A stretch of 64,000 nucleotides of DNA from Acinetobacter lwoffii (GCF_022967985.1 NZ_JALJVC010000015.1:1-64000), one strand, 5' to 3'; numbered from the stretch's first letter, positions 18,776 to 28,591 are shown. Notes: a model not told the origin generated them from the sequence alone. Translations and numbers: made by a program.

Positions 18776-19267
18776 ATGCAAATGCTAGATCAGAAACATT
18801 TATCTTCTTTAGTGTTTAATGAAACACGATTAAATAAAGAGCTTAAAAATATTAAATGGAATGTGCTTGGACATGTATATGAACCTATATTAGGAGGAGA
18901 TCAGCAGTCAAGTTTTGCTTGGATTTCAAATGATCCTCCTGGAACTTTTGTTCCTCCTCATATGCATCCTGTACAGGATGAACATGCTTTTATTCTTGAG
19001 GGCGAGTATTCGCTATATTTAGACGGTGAATGGACAACTGCCAAAGCAGGGGATTATCTTTATTGGCCACGTGGAACAACACATGGATATAAAGTTACTT
19101 CAGAAGGCCCCGCTAAAGGTGTTTTTTGGGTAAGTCCAGGTAATGATTTAGCCAGTTTGTTTTCAGAACTGCACAATTTGACAGATCCAGAGAAGGTAGT
19201 CCAGGTCTCAGCAGCTCGTAATATTCGTTTCTTTAATCCATCCAGCCTTCCTAACTGTGAGTTCTAA
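18776..19267 (+). CDS. Cupin-domain protein, possible aromatic dioxygenase
   Basis: 163 residues. Both cupin motifs are canonical: GTFVPPHMHPVQDEHAFILEG (G-x5-H-x-H-x4-E-x6-G) and GDYLYWPRGTTH (G-x5-P-x-G-x2-H), giving a full 3-His/1-Glu metal site. The size and pattern resemble small cupins annotated as 2,4'-dihydroxyacetophenone dioxygenase- or quercetinase-like. A strong ribosome site (GGGAG) lies 7 bases before the ATG. It is a single-gene unit ended by a terminator. Metal binding is well supported; the substrate is unknown, but neighbours suggest an aromatic compound. Confidence 0.8.
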   Translation: MQMLDQKHLSSLVFNETRLNKELKNIKWNVLGHVYEPILGGDQQSSFAWISNDPPGTFVPPHMHPVQDEHAFILEGEYSLYLDGEWTTAKAGDYLYWPRGTTHGYKVTSEGPAKGVFWVSPGNDLASLFSELHNLTDPEKVVQVSAARNIRFFNPSSLPNCEF

Positions 19268-19298
19268 TCGTTAAAATATTTATTCTAAATAATTAAAT

Positions 19299-19330
19299 AA
19301 AAAGCCTTCATAATTATGAAGGCTTTTTAT
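19299..19330 (+). terminator. Intrinsic terminator after cupin gene
   Basis: Near-perfect palindrome AAAAAGCCTTCATAA / TTATGAAGGCTTTTT ending in a T run. Confidence 0.92.
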
Positions 19331-19491
19331 TTAATTATTTTACCAAAAATTATTGTGTGTTCACTTGGATTTAAGCAAATGAAAAAAATTAAATTAAGCA
19401 TAATAAATTTATAAAAAGTGAATATTAGTCGAAGAATAAAATAAATTATATTTATAGAGTGTTATTAGCATGAATTTAAAAGGACTATTCA

Positions 19492-20568
19492 ATGAAAATT
19501 AATAATCAACAGGGAATGAAAATTATTGCTTTAGGTACAGGTGGTGGCCCAATCGTATCTAGTTCTAGAGCAGGAATCTCAACAGCTATTTGCATAGATA
19601 ATGCGACCTATATCGTCGATTGTGGTATGGGGAGTATTCGTAATTATAGAAGTCATGCTACTTGGGGTGAGTTACGAGGTATTTTTATTACTCATCATCA
19701 CTCTGACCATATCTATGATTTAGGCTCTTATTTATTCACAGGTTGGCAAGTCCCAGGTGAGTCTTTTAGCCAGCCTATCCAAATTTATGGTCCTGGAAAG
19801 CCTTTACAAAATCCAGCTATGCCGACTCATACTCATCCCAAAATTAAAGGCTGTTGTGGCGGAGATCATCCTATGGTAGGAACAGCTGCGATGGTTGATG
19901 CTTTAATACACAATGTATTTGCATCAGATATTGCAATTCGAATGGCAGATGAAGGTCGTTCAAGTCCAACCGAATGGATTAAGGCATTTGATATTCAGAT
20001 TCCTGAAAATGCCAAAGCAGACCCTGTCCATAATCGACATCCGGAAATGGAACCTTTCGTTATTTATGAAGATGAGCTGGTTAAAGTGAGCACAATTTTG
20101 GTAGACCACCGTCTATGTTTTCCTGCTTTTGGTTTCCGGTTCGATTCTAAATATGGTTCTGTCGTAATTTCAGGTGATACGACATATTCTAAAAACTGTA
20201 TTTTACTAGCCAAAGACGCAGATGTATTAATGCATGAGGTTATTGATCTAGACGCAATTTTAGCTACGTTCCCTGAGGGACCGACACGCAACGGTATTGC
20301 AGTCCATCTTGAAGAATCTCACACATCTTATGAGAAAGTAGGCGTAGTTGCCCAAGAAGCAAATGTGAAAGCACTTATCCTGCATCATATTGTACCAAAT
20401 ACACCAGACTCAGCAGATGTTCAGAAGATGGTCAATACTGCTCAAAATGATTTCGATGGTTTGGTATTGGCAGCAGAAGATAATGATACTTTTAATGTAA
20501 TTGATATTGTAAAAACTCATCTTGATGAGCGCAGAGCACATGAGTTTTTACGGGAGGTAAATACATGA
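19492..20568 (+). CDS. Metallo-beta-lactamase-fold hydrolase
   Basis: 358 residues. The HxHxDH motif is seen as THHHSDH at 67-73. Further metal ligands are likely at VDHR, in SGDTTYS and in LILHHIVPN. The N terminus IALGTGGGP...RAGIST belongs to the Lactamase_B_2 branch that includes RNase Z and AtsA-like arylsulfatases. A 50-residue insertion with KGCCGGDHP is a distinctive feature. Ribosome site AAAGGA is 8 bases before the ATG. The stop overlaps the start of the MFS gene (ATGA), so the pair is translationally coupled, implying that the transporter moves the substrate or product of this enzyme. The substrate is not predictable from sequence alone. Confidence 0.8.
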   Translation: MKINNQQGMKIIALGTGGGPIVSSSRAGISTAICIDNATYIVDCGMGSIRNYRSHATWGELRGIFITHHHSDHIYDLGSYLFTGWQVPGESFSQPIQIYGPGKPLQNPAMPTHTHPKIKGCCGGDHPMVGTAAMVDALIHNVFASDIAIRMADEGRSSPTEWIKAFDIQIPENAKADPVHNRHPEMEPFVIYEDELVKVSTILVDHRLCFPAFGFRFDSKYGSVVISGDTTYSKNCILLAKDADVLMHEVIDLDAILATFPEGPTRNGIAVHLEESHTSYEKVGVVAQEANVKALILHHIVPNTPDSADVQKMVNTAQNDFDGLVLAAEDNDTFNVIDIVKTHLDERRAHEFLREVNT

Positions 20569-22010
20569 AAAGCCAAATCAAAAGCCTTCCTACTTCACTT
20601 ATAGAGCCATTAGAAACTGGGAGAATTACAAGTCGAGCGTGGTTAATTACTGGAATGCTCATCATATTCCAAATGATCAACTTTGCTGATAAAGCTGTTT
20701 TAGGCCTGGTAGCTGAACCCGCAATGCGTGAACTAGGAATGTCGAGTAGTCAATTCGGTTTTATTGGTAGTTCTTTTTTCTTTTTATTTGCTATTTCATC
20801 GATTGCGGTAGGTTTTTTGGCGGCAAAAATACAAACCCGCTGGATCCTGCTTACCATGGGAATTGCATGGGCAGTTTTACAATTCCCCATGCTCATGGGA
20901 GGAGGGATAACGCTCTTATTGGTCACACGAATTATCTTAGGTGCTGCAGAAGGGCCTGCTACACCTATTACTTTGCAACATATTCATGGATGGTACGAGC
21001 CAAAGGAACGTGGATTGCCAAGTAGTTTGGTGGCCATAGGATCGACCTTAGGTCCTATTATTGCTGCTCCAATTTTAGCAGCTATTATTGCTCATCCGTC
21101 TTATGGATGGAGATGGGCATTTGGTTTTTTAGGATTTTTTGGTCTTGGCTGGAGTTTGTTATGGTTTTTAATTGCGAAAGAAGGGCCATATAGTCATATC
21201 AAAGCGAAACAGCAGCTTACTCAACCTAAACCACTTGTGCATCCTAGTACAAGTTATATTAATAATAAAAGTATTGCTGAGTTTTCAGACCAATTAAAAG
21301 TAGTACCTTTATTTAAAGTTTTTATTTCACCCATGTTCATTTCTGCTTTTTTAGCAGGTGCTGGATGTTTTTGGGCTATGGGCTTTTTAACCACATGGTC
21401 GCCTCGCTATCTATCTGCGGTTATAGACACGTCTCCTCAGATGATCGGTATGATTTCAACTTTTCCATGGATATTTGGCGCTTTAACTTTATTGGTAGCA
21501 GGCTATCTATCTAAAATTTTAATGAAAAAAGGGTGCTCAGTACATAAATCCTTAGGCTGTGTATTTGGTATCTTAATTTTAATGTCAGGTATTTTCTTTT
21601 TACTATTACCTTATACGACAGGGATTGCTGCAGTTGGTGTTTTGACCATTGCTGCAGGTTTGGCGATGACATTCCCATTAGCACCTATTACTTTGGCCTA
21701 TAGTATTTGTTCTAAACAACGGGCAGCTGTTATGGCGACTGTTACGGCTCTAGCCTCTTTAGGGGGGATGATTTCGCCAACTATGGTAGGAATGTTTATG
21801 GAGTCTGCAGGATACATCCAGCCAGTAAAGGGAATACTTCCAGATGCTATAATGCTCAATAAACTAGTTATGGGAATGAACTTAAGTTTTTCTTATATTG
21901 GTATCTATTTATTAATTGTAGGATTAGCTGCTGTAATATTTCTTAATCCAGATAGAACAGCGAAAAAAATGCAAAAAGATATTCTAAAAGATGATGAAGA
22001 AAAAGTATAA
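20565..22010 (+). CDS. MFS transporter coupled to the metallo-hydrolase
   Basis: 481 residues with about 12 membrane helices, a long central loop (about residues 215-245) and an N-terminal half rich in typical MFS motifs (FADKAVLGLV; RIILGAAEGPATP). It overlaps the preceding hydrolase gene by 4 bp, with GGGAGG as ribosome site. Relatives carry organic anions, often aromatic acids, in symport with protons; the exact substrate is unknown. A strong terminator follows. Confidence 0.85.
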   Translation: MKSQIKSLPTSLIEPLETGRITSRAWLITGMLIIFQMINFADKAVLGLVAEPAMRELGMSSSQFGFIGSSFFFLFAISSIAVGFLAAKIQTRWILLTMGIAWAVLQFPMLMGGGITLLLVTRIILGAAEGPATPITLQHIHGWYEPKERGLPSSLVAIGSTLGPIIAAPILAAIIAHPSYGWRWAFGFLGFFGLGWSLLWFLIAKEGPYSHIKAKQQLTQPKPLVHPSTSYINNKSIAEFSDQLKVVPLFKVFISPMFISAFLAGAGCFWAMGFLTTWSPRYLSAVIDTSPQMIGMISTFPWIFGALTLLVAGYLSKILMKKGCSVHKSLGCVFGILILMSGIFFLLLPYTTGIAAVGVLTIAAGLAMTFPLAPITLAYSICSKQRAAVMATVTALASLGGMISPTMVGMFMESAGYIQPVKGILPDAIMLNKLVMGMNLSFSYIGIYLLIVGLAAVIFLNPDRTAKKMQKDILKDDEEKV

Positions 22011-22032
22011 ATAGATTATCTGATTCAAAGAT

Positions 22033-22062
22033 AAGAGCACTTTATAAATGAAGTGCTCTTTT
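22033..22062 (+). terminator. Intrinsic terminator
   Basis: Stem AAGAGCACTT / AAGTGCTCTT with T-rich tail, after the hydrolase-MFS pair and before the convergent AraC gene. Confidence 0.9.
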
Positions 22063-22098
22063 AATTAGCTTAAATCTATATAAATAAAATAGGTGGTT

Positions 22099-23085
22099 TT
22101 AGTGAATACTATTTTTTAATGTTTCAGAAGGTAACTCTCCAAAACGGTTTTTATATTCTTGTGAGAAGCGTCCTAATTGCTGAAAACCACAATCCATTGC
22201 AATACTTGAAACATTTTCCCAAGGTTTTATATTTTTTAAACGTTTATAAGTTTCTTCGAAACGCAAATTACGTAAGTAAGCTACAGGAGATTGACCATAG
22301 TAAGTATTAAAATCCTGGTATAATTTTTCACGTGAGATGCCTAGAATTTTTTCAAGCTCATTAAGTGTAATTGGTTGAGAAAGATTTTCTTTAAAAACAT
22401 CTTCAATATAATTTAAATATGAGGGTTTTCCTTTTAATCGATGCTCAAGCTCTAAACTGTAATTATGAGGTTGAGAGTTTAATAAAATAGAAATTAAATT
22501 TTTTTCAAAGTTGCTCCAGATATTTTGAAAATCTAGAAGATATTCAGCCTCTAACAAAAATTCTTGAAAATTCATGGCTAAATTAAACCATTTTTTAATC
22601 GAACCTTGCATAGGTGCTTGAATATCAAAGATTAATGGTTTAACTATCTTATAACCTAATAATTGGGAAAGATAGTTCTCTACCTTATCTTTTGAAATTC
22701 GAATCATTTGTTTTTGGCAGTTAGGTTGTAAAATCATAGAAAATGGTTGATGAGGTGAAAATATAGCAGCTACCTCATCACTAGAATATATAGTTGATGA
22801 TTTAATTTTAATTTCTTGAATGCCTTCAATAGGTACATTAAAAATATAACAATGTTGTAAATTATCAATAGAAATATTTGCTAGAGTAGAATATTGAACA
22901 GTACCGAAAGTAATCGCACCAACGTTAATACCCTCATGTAAAAAATCAATTTTTTGAGGGTCTGGAATGTAGAGGCGATGCGGGCCATTTACCTTTATCA
23001 TCCATTGCAACACATCTTCTGGATGCTTTAAATTAGTAGAAAACTTTTTGGGTGAATTTTTTTCAAATTTATCTAGATTAATCAT
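22099..23085 (-). CDS. AraC-family regulator (AntR/AndR-like), copy 1
   Basis: 328 residues from the ATG at 23085, favoured because AAGGA sits 7 bases upstream; a GTG at 23088 would give one more residue. It has an N-terminal AraC_binding_2-like sensing domain (residues about 50-190) and a C-terminal double helix-turn-helix with GISREKLYQDFNTYYGQSPVAYLRNLRFE and FQQLGRFSQEYKNRFGELPSE, as in AraC/XylS activators of aromatic pathways. It lies divergent from a paralogue with a 370-bp AT-rich control region between them. It probably activates the hydrolase/MFS genes or the ant operon with an aromatic effector. Target assignment is inference. Confidence 0.85.
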   Translation of the reverse strand: MINLDKFEKNSPKKFSTNLKHPEDVLQWMIKVNGPHRLYIPDPQKIDFLHEGINVGAITFGTVQYSTLANISIDNLQHCYIFNVPIEGIQEIKIKSSTIYSSDEVAAIFSPHQPFSMILQPNCQKQMIRISKDKVENYLSQLLGYKIVKPLIFDIQAPMQGSIKKWFNLAMNFQEFLLEAEYLLDFQNIWSNFEKNLISILLNSQPHNYSLELEHRLKGKPSYLNYIEDVFKENLSQPITLNELEKILGISREKLYQDFNTYYGQSPVAYLRNLRFEETYKRLKNIKPWENVSSIAMDCGFQQLGRFSQEYKNRFGELPSETLKNSIH

Positions 23086-23456
23086 CACGATATCCTTGTA
23101 GACTGATTAAATATAGGTACTTCTAACTAATAAATCTTATTATGTATTTTATATATAGCAAGAAATATTTAATTTAAACAATATTTTTAATGTAAGAATT
23201 ATTATTTATTTAATATACCCTATTGGTATAAGTAAATATTTTAAAGGTATTTTTTTGTTTTTAAGTTTTATGGTGCTACGCTAATTTTTATGTCATTGAT
23301 TATAATGGTTATATTAATTTTTTATTTTACCAATAAATAAATTGTAATACTAGGAAAGGTTTGAGATTGAATTTAAATATAGAATCTGTCTATCCAGATA
23401 GCTGTCCTAACTGATATATTTAACAATATTATAAATTTTAGCTAGGTGAACAAGGA
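23086..23456. promoter_or_regulatory. Divergent AraC-AraC control region
   Basis: No gene seen. Strongly AT-rich. A 12-bp inverted repeat CTATCCAGATAG lies at 23390-23401, about 55 bp before the plus-strand AraC start, and is a candidate operator. The string GATAGCT within it also occurs upstream of antA (minus strand, near 31608). Confidence 0.4.
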
Positions 23457-24455
23457 ATGCAATCACTAAGCCAAGAAGATATTGAATTGAAACATTATTC
23501 AAAAAAAGCCGATTTTGCTCAAAATCTTATGTCAAACATTTGTGGCGAACATCGCTTGGATACCAGTTATCGGAATACTTTAGATTTTCATTATGATGGA
23601 ATGCGCCTACCTAGTAAGCAGATGACGATCGGTACCATTTCTTATGGCGCTAACGTAGCAATAAATACTTCCCATCTTAAAGCTTATAGTATTAGCCTAC
23701 CTCTATGTGGCAAACAAATTTTAAATATGAGGGGAGAACAATATTATTCAGATGAAAACACTGGACTTATTATCTCAAATGCCCAGTTGCAAGATCTTGC
23801 AATTGATAAAAACTGTAAAAAGCTTCAAGTAGTCATTCCTGAAAGAAGTTTACATCTTGTATTAGCAGATCTTCTTAAGCAACCTGTGGATGATTCTGTT
23901 ATATTCAATCCGAAAATGCATTTTGATTCACAGCAGCTTACTAATTCGTGGTGGAAATACATCCAGAATTTCTTAAACTCAAAATCTCAATATATTAGTT
24001 TTCATGGATTATCTTTGCTTGCTGAAGACTATGAAAATTTCATCATTAAAACCTTATTACTTTCTCAAGAAAATAATTATTCAGAGCAGCTTAGACAGTT
24101 ATCGAATCAACGGCAGCCTACTTATATTCAAAAAGTACATAAATTTATAATTACCCATGCATGTGAGGAAATCAGTGTTGATACTTTGCAAAAATTAGCA
24201 GGAGTCTCAAAATCAAAATTATATGAAGAGTTTCAAGCCTATTATGGAACGAGCCCTTTAGCTTATCTAAAAAAGTATCGATTACAACAAATTTATAAAT
24301 CCTTATGTACGCCTGAGCCTGGTAAAAGAATCTCTATTTCACAGTTAGCTTTTAAATGGGGGTTTAATCATTTGAGCCGATTCTCTCAAGATTATCATGA
24401 GGAGTTTGGCGAAAAGCCGAGTGATACTAAAAACAAATTTAAAGAGTTTTATTAA
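23457..24455 (+). CDS. AraC-family regulator (AntR/AndR-like), copy 2
   Basis: 332 residues. An N-terminal cupin-like AraC_binding_2 domain precedes two C-terminal helix-turn-helix units: VSKSKLYEEFQAYYGTSPLAYLKKYRLQ and FNHLSRFSQDYHEEFGEKPSDT. It is clearly paralogous to the protein at 22099-23085, so two regulators with different effectors may serve adjacent pathways. AGGTG lies 8 bases before the ATG. An AraC/XylS activator (AntR) drives antABC in Pseudomonas, and either copy could do so here. Confidence 0.85.
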   Translation: MQSLSQEDIELKHYSKKADFAQNLMSNICGEHRLDTSYRNTLDFHYDGMRLPSKQMTIGTISYGANVAINTSHLKAYSISLPLCGKQILNMRGEQYYSDENTGLIISNAQLQDLAIDKNCKKLQVVIPERSLHLVLADLLKQPVDDSVIFNPKMHFDSQQLTNSWWKYIQNFLNSKSQYISFHGLSLLAEDYENFIIKTLLLSQENNYSEQLRQLSNQRQPTYIQKVHKFIITHACEEISVDTLQKLAGVSKSKLYEEFQAYYGTSPLAYLKKYRLQQIYKSLCTPEPGKRISISQLAFKWGFNHLSRFSQDYHEEFGEKPSDTKNKFKEFY

Positions 24456-24476
24456 AATATTAAAAATGTAAAGATT

Positions 24477-24503
24477 AAAAGCCAGGTTTAAATCTGGCTT
24501 TTA
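24477..24503. terminator. Bidirectional terminator
   Basis: AAAAGCCAGGTTT / AATCTGGCTTTT hairpin between the convergent AraC and MFS genes. Confidence 0.9.
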
Positions 24504-24519
24504 ATGCTATTAGATTAGT

Positions 24520-25863
24520 TTAAGCTATTTCTTTAATTTCAGTTTGTTCTGGGTATTTTGATTTCTCACTTAACACTTTTAAACTCAAGGAAATAAATGA
24601 AATAAATGTAGGAATTGCAAGGATGTAGAATAAGCCGCTTAAACTCAGATCAAATGTGAAAATTAAGGATCCAAAGAAAGCACCTAAAATTGCTCCAATT
24701 CGACCAATGCCATGCATCCATGAGACGCCTACAGCTCGACAGGTTGAAGGATAGGAAATGGCTGCTAAAGGTAGTAAGGAAGATTGAGCACCAGTAAGCA
24801 AAGCACCAATTAAGAATATGGTAATTCCAAAGAAAAATATGTCTGAACTTAAGAAGCCTGCTACAATAAATAAGCCAAAAGCAACCAGATAAGAGTATCG
24901 AATAACTGTATTAGGATTGGTTTTATCCATATACCAACCCATGATTATAGCGCCAATTACTCCACCAAAAGGAAAGATAGCGGCAATTAAGCTGAATTGC
25001 TGAGTAGTAAAACCTGCTGTTTTTAAAATGACTGGCATCCAACTGGTTAAAAGATAAAAGACTAATAAGCTCATAAAACAGCAAAGCCATAACATACTTG
25101 AGCTTACTAAATATTTACTTAAAACTTGCTTAACAGGACTTTGAGTAGACTGTATTTCAGTATGAGCCAATCTAATTGTGATTATATCGGAAAAGGGTTT
25201 TCCTTGTATAAGCTCTAAAATATGCTGAGCTTTTGAGAGTTGATTATTTTTGATTAAATATTGTGGTGATTCTGGCAATTTGACGAGTAGTATAATGACC
25301 AGAATAAGTGGAATAACACCGCCAATAATAATGACTTTAGCCCAGCCTAAACTCTCTAATAAATAAGCGGATAGAAGGCCGCCACAAGAAATTCCAAGCA
25401 TGAATCCACAACCTGCCAATCCAGTTAAAAATGCTTTACGTTTTACAGGCATATATTCTGAAACAATTGTACTAATATTTGGCATAGCTGCACCTAAGCC
25501 AATACCAGTAATGAACCGGTAAATCATCAACTCTTGTGTTGAAGTAGCAAGTCCGCATAAAACTGTAAATACACCAAAAAGTAATGTGGTAAAAGTAATA
25601 ACTTTTTTCCGCCCAAATTTATCAGCAAGAGGGCCAGACAGAATAGCGCCAATCGACATACCGACCAGGGCAGCACTCAAAACTGGTGCAAGTTGAGGTT
25701 TGCTTATCCCCCAATCATCTAATAATGCAGGTGCAATAAAACCAATAATACCAGTGTCTAAACCATCGCAAAAAAATACTAAAAAGCCTAGCGTAAATAC
25801 TAGCCATTGTAATGGTGATAGTTTTTCACGGTCTATCACCGTATTAAGATCAATTGTTTTCAT
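24520..25863 (-). CDS. Aromatic acid:H+ symporter (AAHS-family MFS)
   Basis: 447 residues, 12 membrane helices, central cytoplasmic loop near residues 200-235. The helix-1 signature FFCDGLDTGIIGFIAPAL (D-G-x-D-T) and the loop motif GPLADKFGRKK are diagnostic of the AAHS group that contains BenK, PcaK and MucK. It carries an aromatic acid across the inner membrane with protons. AAGGGA stands before the ATG. It lies 19 bp after the OprD-type porin gene on the same strand, so uptake across both membranes is co-transcribed. Anthranilate or a related benzoate is the likely cargo given the ant operon upstream. Confidence 0.87.
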   Translation of the reverse strand: MKTIDLNTVIDREKLSPLQWLVFTLGFLVFFCDGLDTGIIGFIAPALLDDWGISKPQLAPVLSAALVGMSIGAILSGPLADKFGRKKVITFTTLLFGVFTVLCGLATSTQELMIYRFITGIGLGAAMPNISTIVSEYMPVKRKAFLTGLAGCGFMLGISCGGLLSAYLLESLGWAKVIIIGGVIPLILVIILLVKLPESPQYLIKNNQLSKAQHILELIQGKPFSDIITIRLAHTEIQSTQSPVKQVLSKYLVSSSMLWLCCFMSLLVFYLLTSWMPVILKTAGFTTQQFSLIAAIFPFGGVIGAIIMGWYMDKTNPNTVIRYSYLVAFGLFIVAGFLSSDIFFFGITIFLIGALLTGAQSSLLPLAAISYPSTCRAVGVSWMHGIGRIGAILGAFFGSLIFTFDLSLSGLFYILAIPTFISFISLSLKVLSEKSKYPEQTEIKEIA

Positions 25864-25882
25864 CTTTATTCCCTTAAAATTT

Positions 25883-27139
25883 TTAGAATTTTTTACTGTA
25901 ATTTACAAAAAAACGATTCTCTGTGAAATCAGTGCCATATTTAACGTGATAATCAATTAAAAGATATTGCAAAGCTAAACCTTTAAGATAGGGTTGTTGA
26001 AATGCATAGCTTCCAATAAAATTAGCTTCACTTTCTCTATTTTCGCGACCATCAGCGGCGTTAAAGTTATTACCATATACATATTTAAGTGTTGTATTCA
26101 GTCCTGGAATATAATCTTTAAAATCGTAGCTATAGATGAAGTGATAAGACTTTTCATTTTCTTTAAAAAATCCTGTTGCATTCCAATTGATAAAATAAGG
26201 CTCAGGTAAAAAACCATCAAGTAAAGGATAGGCAGATTCACCCATAATTTGTTGATAACCTATACCGATACCGTGGTTCTTTATCTTTACGGTTTCAAGT
26301 AAACCAATGTTTTGCGCATCTATATTGAGTTGGTTATTGTCCTGTTGCGCATTAAAATATTTTAGCCTTGAATTTAAAGAAAAATGATCGGCTTTCCAGT
26401 TATGCTCAATACCTAAGTAATGTTTATTATAAAGATTTTCGAGATTACCAAAATAATATTCTGTTTTTAAATTGGGTGAAACTTGATAGCGCAGATCAAT
26501 ATAATTTAGAGCATCTGAATAGTGTTTGACTCCTGCAGCAGTATAAGAAAACTTGCGAAAATCTTCTTCATTTCTTGGAGATAACTTAGTGATATGTCCA
26601 AGCTCAAGCTGCAGTTGATCATTTATTTGAGAACGTAAATTTCCACCCCAATAAGAGTTCAGTAGCTGACGGCTACCGTCAACTGTAGTCAAAGGAAGAT
26701 CTAGCCAAAGCTCTCCTAAGCTCAATAGCGTATCTTGATAGCCTAATTTTAAGGTAGCCCCATATTTAAAATAGTCAGCAGCTTGTGATTGAGTGATAGG
26801 ATCAAACGGTAAAATAGCATCAGGTACATGTTTGTCTGAGCTGAGACGTACTGCATATTGGGTTGAAGCATTGACACCTATAGTGATAGGACTTCCTGCA
26901 AGACTAAGCGGAGTATCCTTCATTTGCGACGTATAAAACAATGATGCTGATTGTGACCAGCTTCCGATATCTTTTATTGAAGAAGAGTCAAAATCTCGTT
27001 CAATATAAACATTTTTAAGTGTAAATTTCCATTCTTGCTCAGTTGTTTCCGCTTGGCCAGATAAGCTTATTCCACTTAAAATACTAAATAATATAAATGA
27101 TTTTTTTGATCCTACTTTTATTCCTTGCTGACCTATCAT
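25883..27139 (-). CDS. OprD-family outer-membrane porin
   Basis: 418 residues. The signal peptide (FILFSILSGISLSGQA) is followed by a barrel of beta strands with family motifs such as LGELWLDLPLTTVDGSRQLLNSYWGG and the C-terminal strand ENRFFVNYSKKF ending in phenylalanine, as required for Bam assembly. OprD/BenP-type porins allow entry of small aromatic acids. AAGGAAGG precedes the ATG at 27139. It pairs with the downstream AAHS permease. Confidence 0.88.
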   Translation of the reverse strand: MIGQQGIKVGSKKSFILFSILSGISLSGQAETTEQEWKFTLKNVYIERDFDSSSIKDIGSWSQSASLFYTSQMKDTPLSLAGSPITIGVNASTQYAVRLSSDKHVPDAILPFDPITQSQAADYFKYGATLKLGYQDTLLSLGELWLDLPLTTVDGSRQLLNSYWGGNLRSQINDQLQLELGHITKLSPRNEEDFRKFSYTAAGVKHYSDALNYIDLRYQVSPNLKTEYYFGNLENLYNKHYLGIEHNWKADHFSLNSRLKYFNAQQDNNQLNIDAQNIGLLETVKIKNHGIGIGYQQIMGESAYPLLDGFLPEPYFINWNATGFFKENEKSYHFIYSYDFKDYIPGLNTTLKYVYGNNFNAADGRENRESEANFIGSYAFQQPYLKGLALQYLLIDYHVKYGTDFTENRFFVNYSKKF

Positions 27140-27540
27140 CTCATACCTTCCTTAGAGAAATTGATTATTCCTTGCTGTATTTCATTCACTTAAAAAACTT
27201 TTTCAGAGTATTGATTGAACGCTTTTTGCTTCTTTTAAACTATCCAGAAATTCCTAAACACCATCCATTTTTTCCAAATCAGATAATTGGGATATTTAGC
27301 TAAATAACTAAAAAAGATTGGGGGTATGATGTGTGAAGGAAAGATTTTCCAAAGAGAAGATTGTGCTAAAAGACTAGAGGCTTTTAGGAATATATTATTT
27401 TTTTAATAAAATAGGATTGAAGATAGATACATCAGTTTTTTAGAGAAAAGTAAAATAATTAAGGATAAAAAAATATCTATTTCAATTGAGAAGTTTAGAA
27501 AATGGGGATGATATAATTAAGTTTAGCTTAATTTAAAACC
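27140..27540. other. AT-rich spacer between porin and catA
   Basis: No gene seen. It must carry the promoter of the porin-permease unit, reading leftward. Purine-rich and very AT-rich, with no conserved motif recognised. Confidence 0.3.
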
Positions 27541-27542
27541 CT

Positions 27543-27581
27543 CCACTTGAACCCAGATTAAGACTCAGTTCAAGTGGAGAG
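27543..27581 (-). terminator. Terminator of the ant-cat operon
   Basis: A 12-bp perfect stem (CTCCACTTGAAC / GTTCAAGTGGAG) directly after the catA stop, followed on the minus strand by GGTTTT. Confidence 0.88.
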
Positions 27582-27591
27582 AAAAAGAGCA

Positions 27592-28512
27592 CTATGCACA
27601 TAAGCGACGACGTTCAACTTCTGCTGAAGGCGCTGAAACACTGTTTTTGACCAGAGATATATTAAATGTAATATGTTTAAAAGGTCTATCTACGCCATAA
27701 CGTTTAATTTCGCTTGGATCGGTAACTTCTACTGCTGTTGCGACTAAACCATCGCGCGTTGCGAAAGCAAAGTCATCCCATAAATATTGATCACCTTCAA
27801 TATTGAACTGGGTGGTGAGCTTACGGAATCCAGGCGCAGATACAAAATAGTGCACGTGGGAAGGGCGATTACCATGACGGCCTAACTTGTTTAGCAAAGC
27901 CTGTGTAGTACCTTCTGGAGGACAGCCATAACCGACCGGCATCGTGGTTAACGCTACATATTTTCCTTTATCATCGGCAAAAATTGTGCGGCGTAAGTTG
28001 AAGTCTGATTGAGCTTTATCGAAGAAGGAATAATTTCCTAAACTGTTTGCATGCCATATTTCGACTTTGGCATTTTCAATTAGATTACCTTCTGTATCGG
28101 TTACTGTCCCTTCAATAATGAGAGTATCAATTTGATTAGACTCAGAGCCATCATCCATACGGGCAAAACCCACAGACTCAGGTGCACCTGCTACATACAG
28201 AGGGCCTTCAATGGTACGTGGCGTACCTCCAGTGATACCTGCTTCTAAGTCGATTTCATCAGCTCGCAAGTCTAAAAAATGCTCCAATCCCAAGCCAGCT
28301 GCGAGTAGGCCCAGTTCATTAGCTTGTCCAGCATCAGTTAAATATTCTAAGCCTTTCCACACTTCAGACGGCTGAATATCGAGCTCATCAATGGCCTGAA
28401 AAAGATCTGTGACTAAACGGACAATAATTTCCTGTACTCGTGTGTCGACAGGTCCAGTGGCGGTGTCTACATTCATTTGCTTAACCAGATCACTAATTTG
28501 TTTGCGTTCCAT
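27592..28512 (-). CDS. catA: Catechol 1,2-dioxygenase
   Basis: 306 residues, the usual length. It opens catechol between the hydroxyls to cis,cis-muconate using non-haem Fe(III). The ligands are visible: Tyr in GNYSFFDK, Tyr in MPVGYGCPPEG, and His-x-His in RPSHVHYFV. The N-terminal helical dimerisation/lipid-binding domain (about residues 1-100) is present. It is the last gene of antA-antB-antC-catA, 79 bp after antC with its own AAGGA site. The product would enter the beta-ketoadipate pathway, whose remaining genes are not in this window. Confidence 0.96.
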   Translation of the reverse strand: MERKQISDLVKQMNVDTATGPVDTRVQEIIVRLVTDLFQAIDELDIQPSEVWKGLEYLTDAGQANELGLLAAGLGLEHFLDLRADEIDLEAGITGGTPRTIEGPLYVAGAPESVGFARMDDGSESNQIDTLIIEGTVTDTEGNLIENAKVEIWHANSLGNYSFFDKAQSDFNLRRTIFADDKGKYVALTTMPVGYGCPPEGTTQALLNKLGRHGNRPSHVHYFVSAPGFRKLTTQFNIEGDQYLWDDFAFATRDGLVATAVEVTDPSEIKRYGVDRPFKHITFNISLVKNSVSAPSAEVERRRLCA

Positions 28513-28591
28513 GCTATTTTCCTTAAGTAGGTGTTTGATTTACATCCAAGCTATAAAGCTCAATACTTTTATTTTGGGTATTCCCATGTTC

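Noticed and set aside
17050..22010. Complete kynurenine pathway
   Set aside because: Only a formamidase-like hydrolase is present; kynureninase and tryptophan 2,3-dioxygenase are absent from the window.
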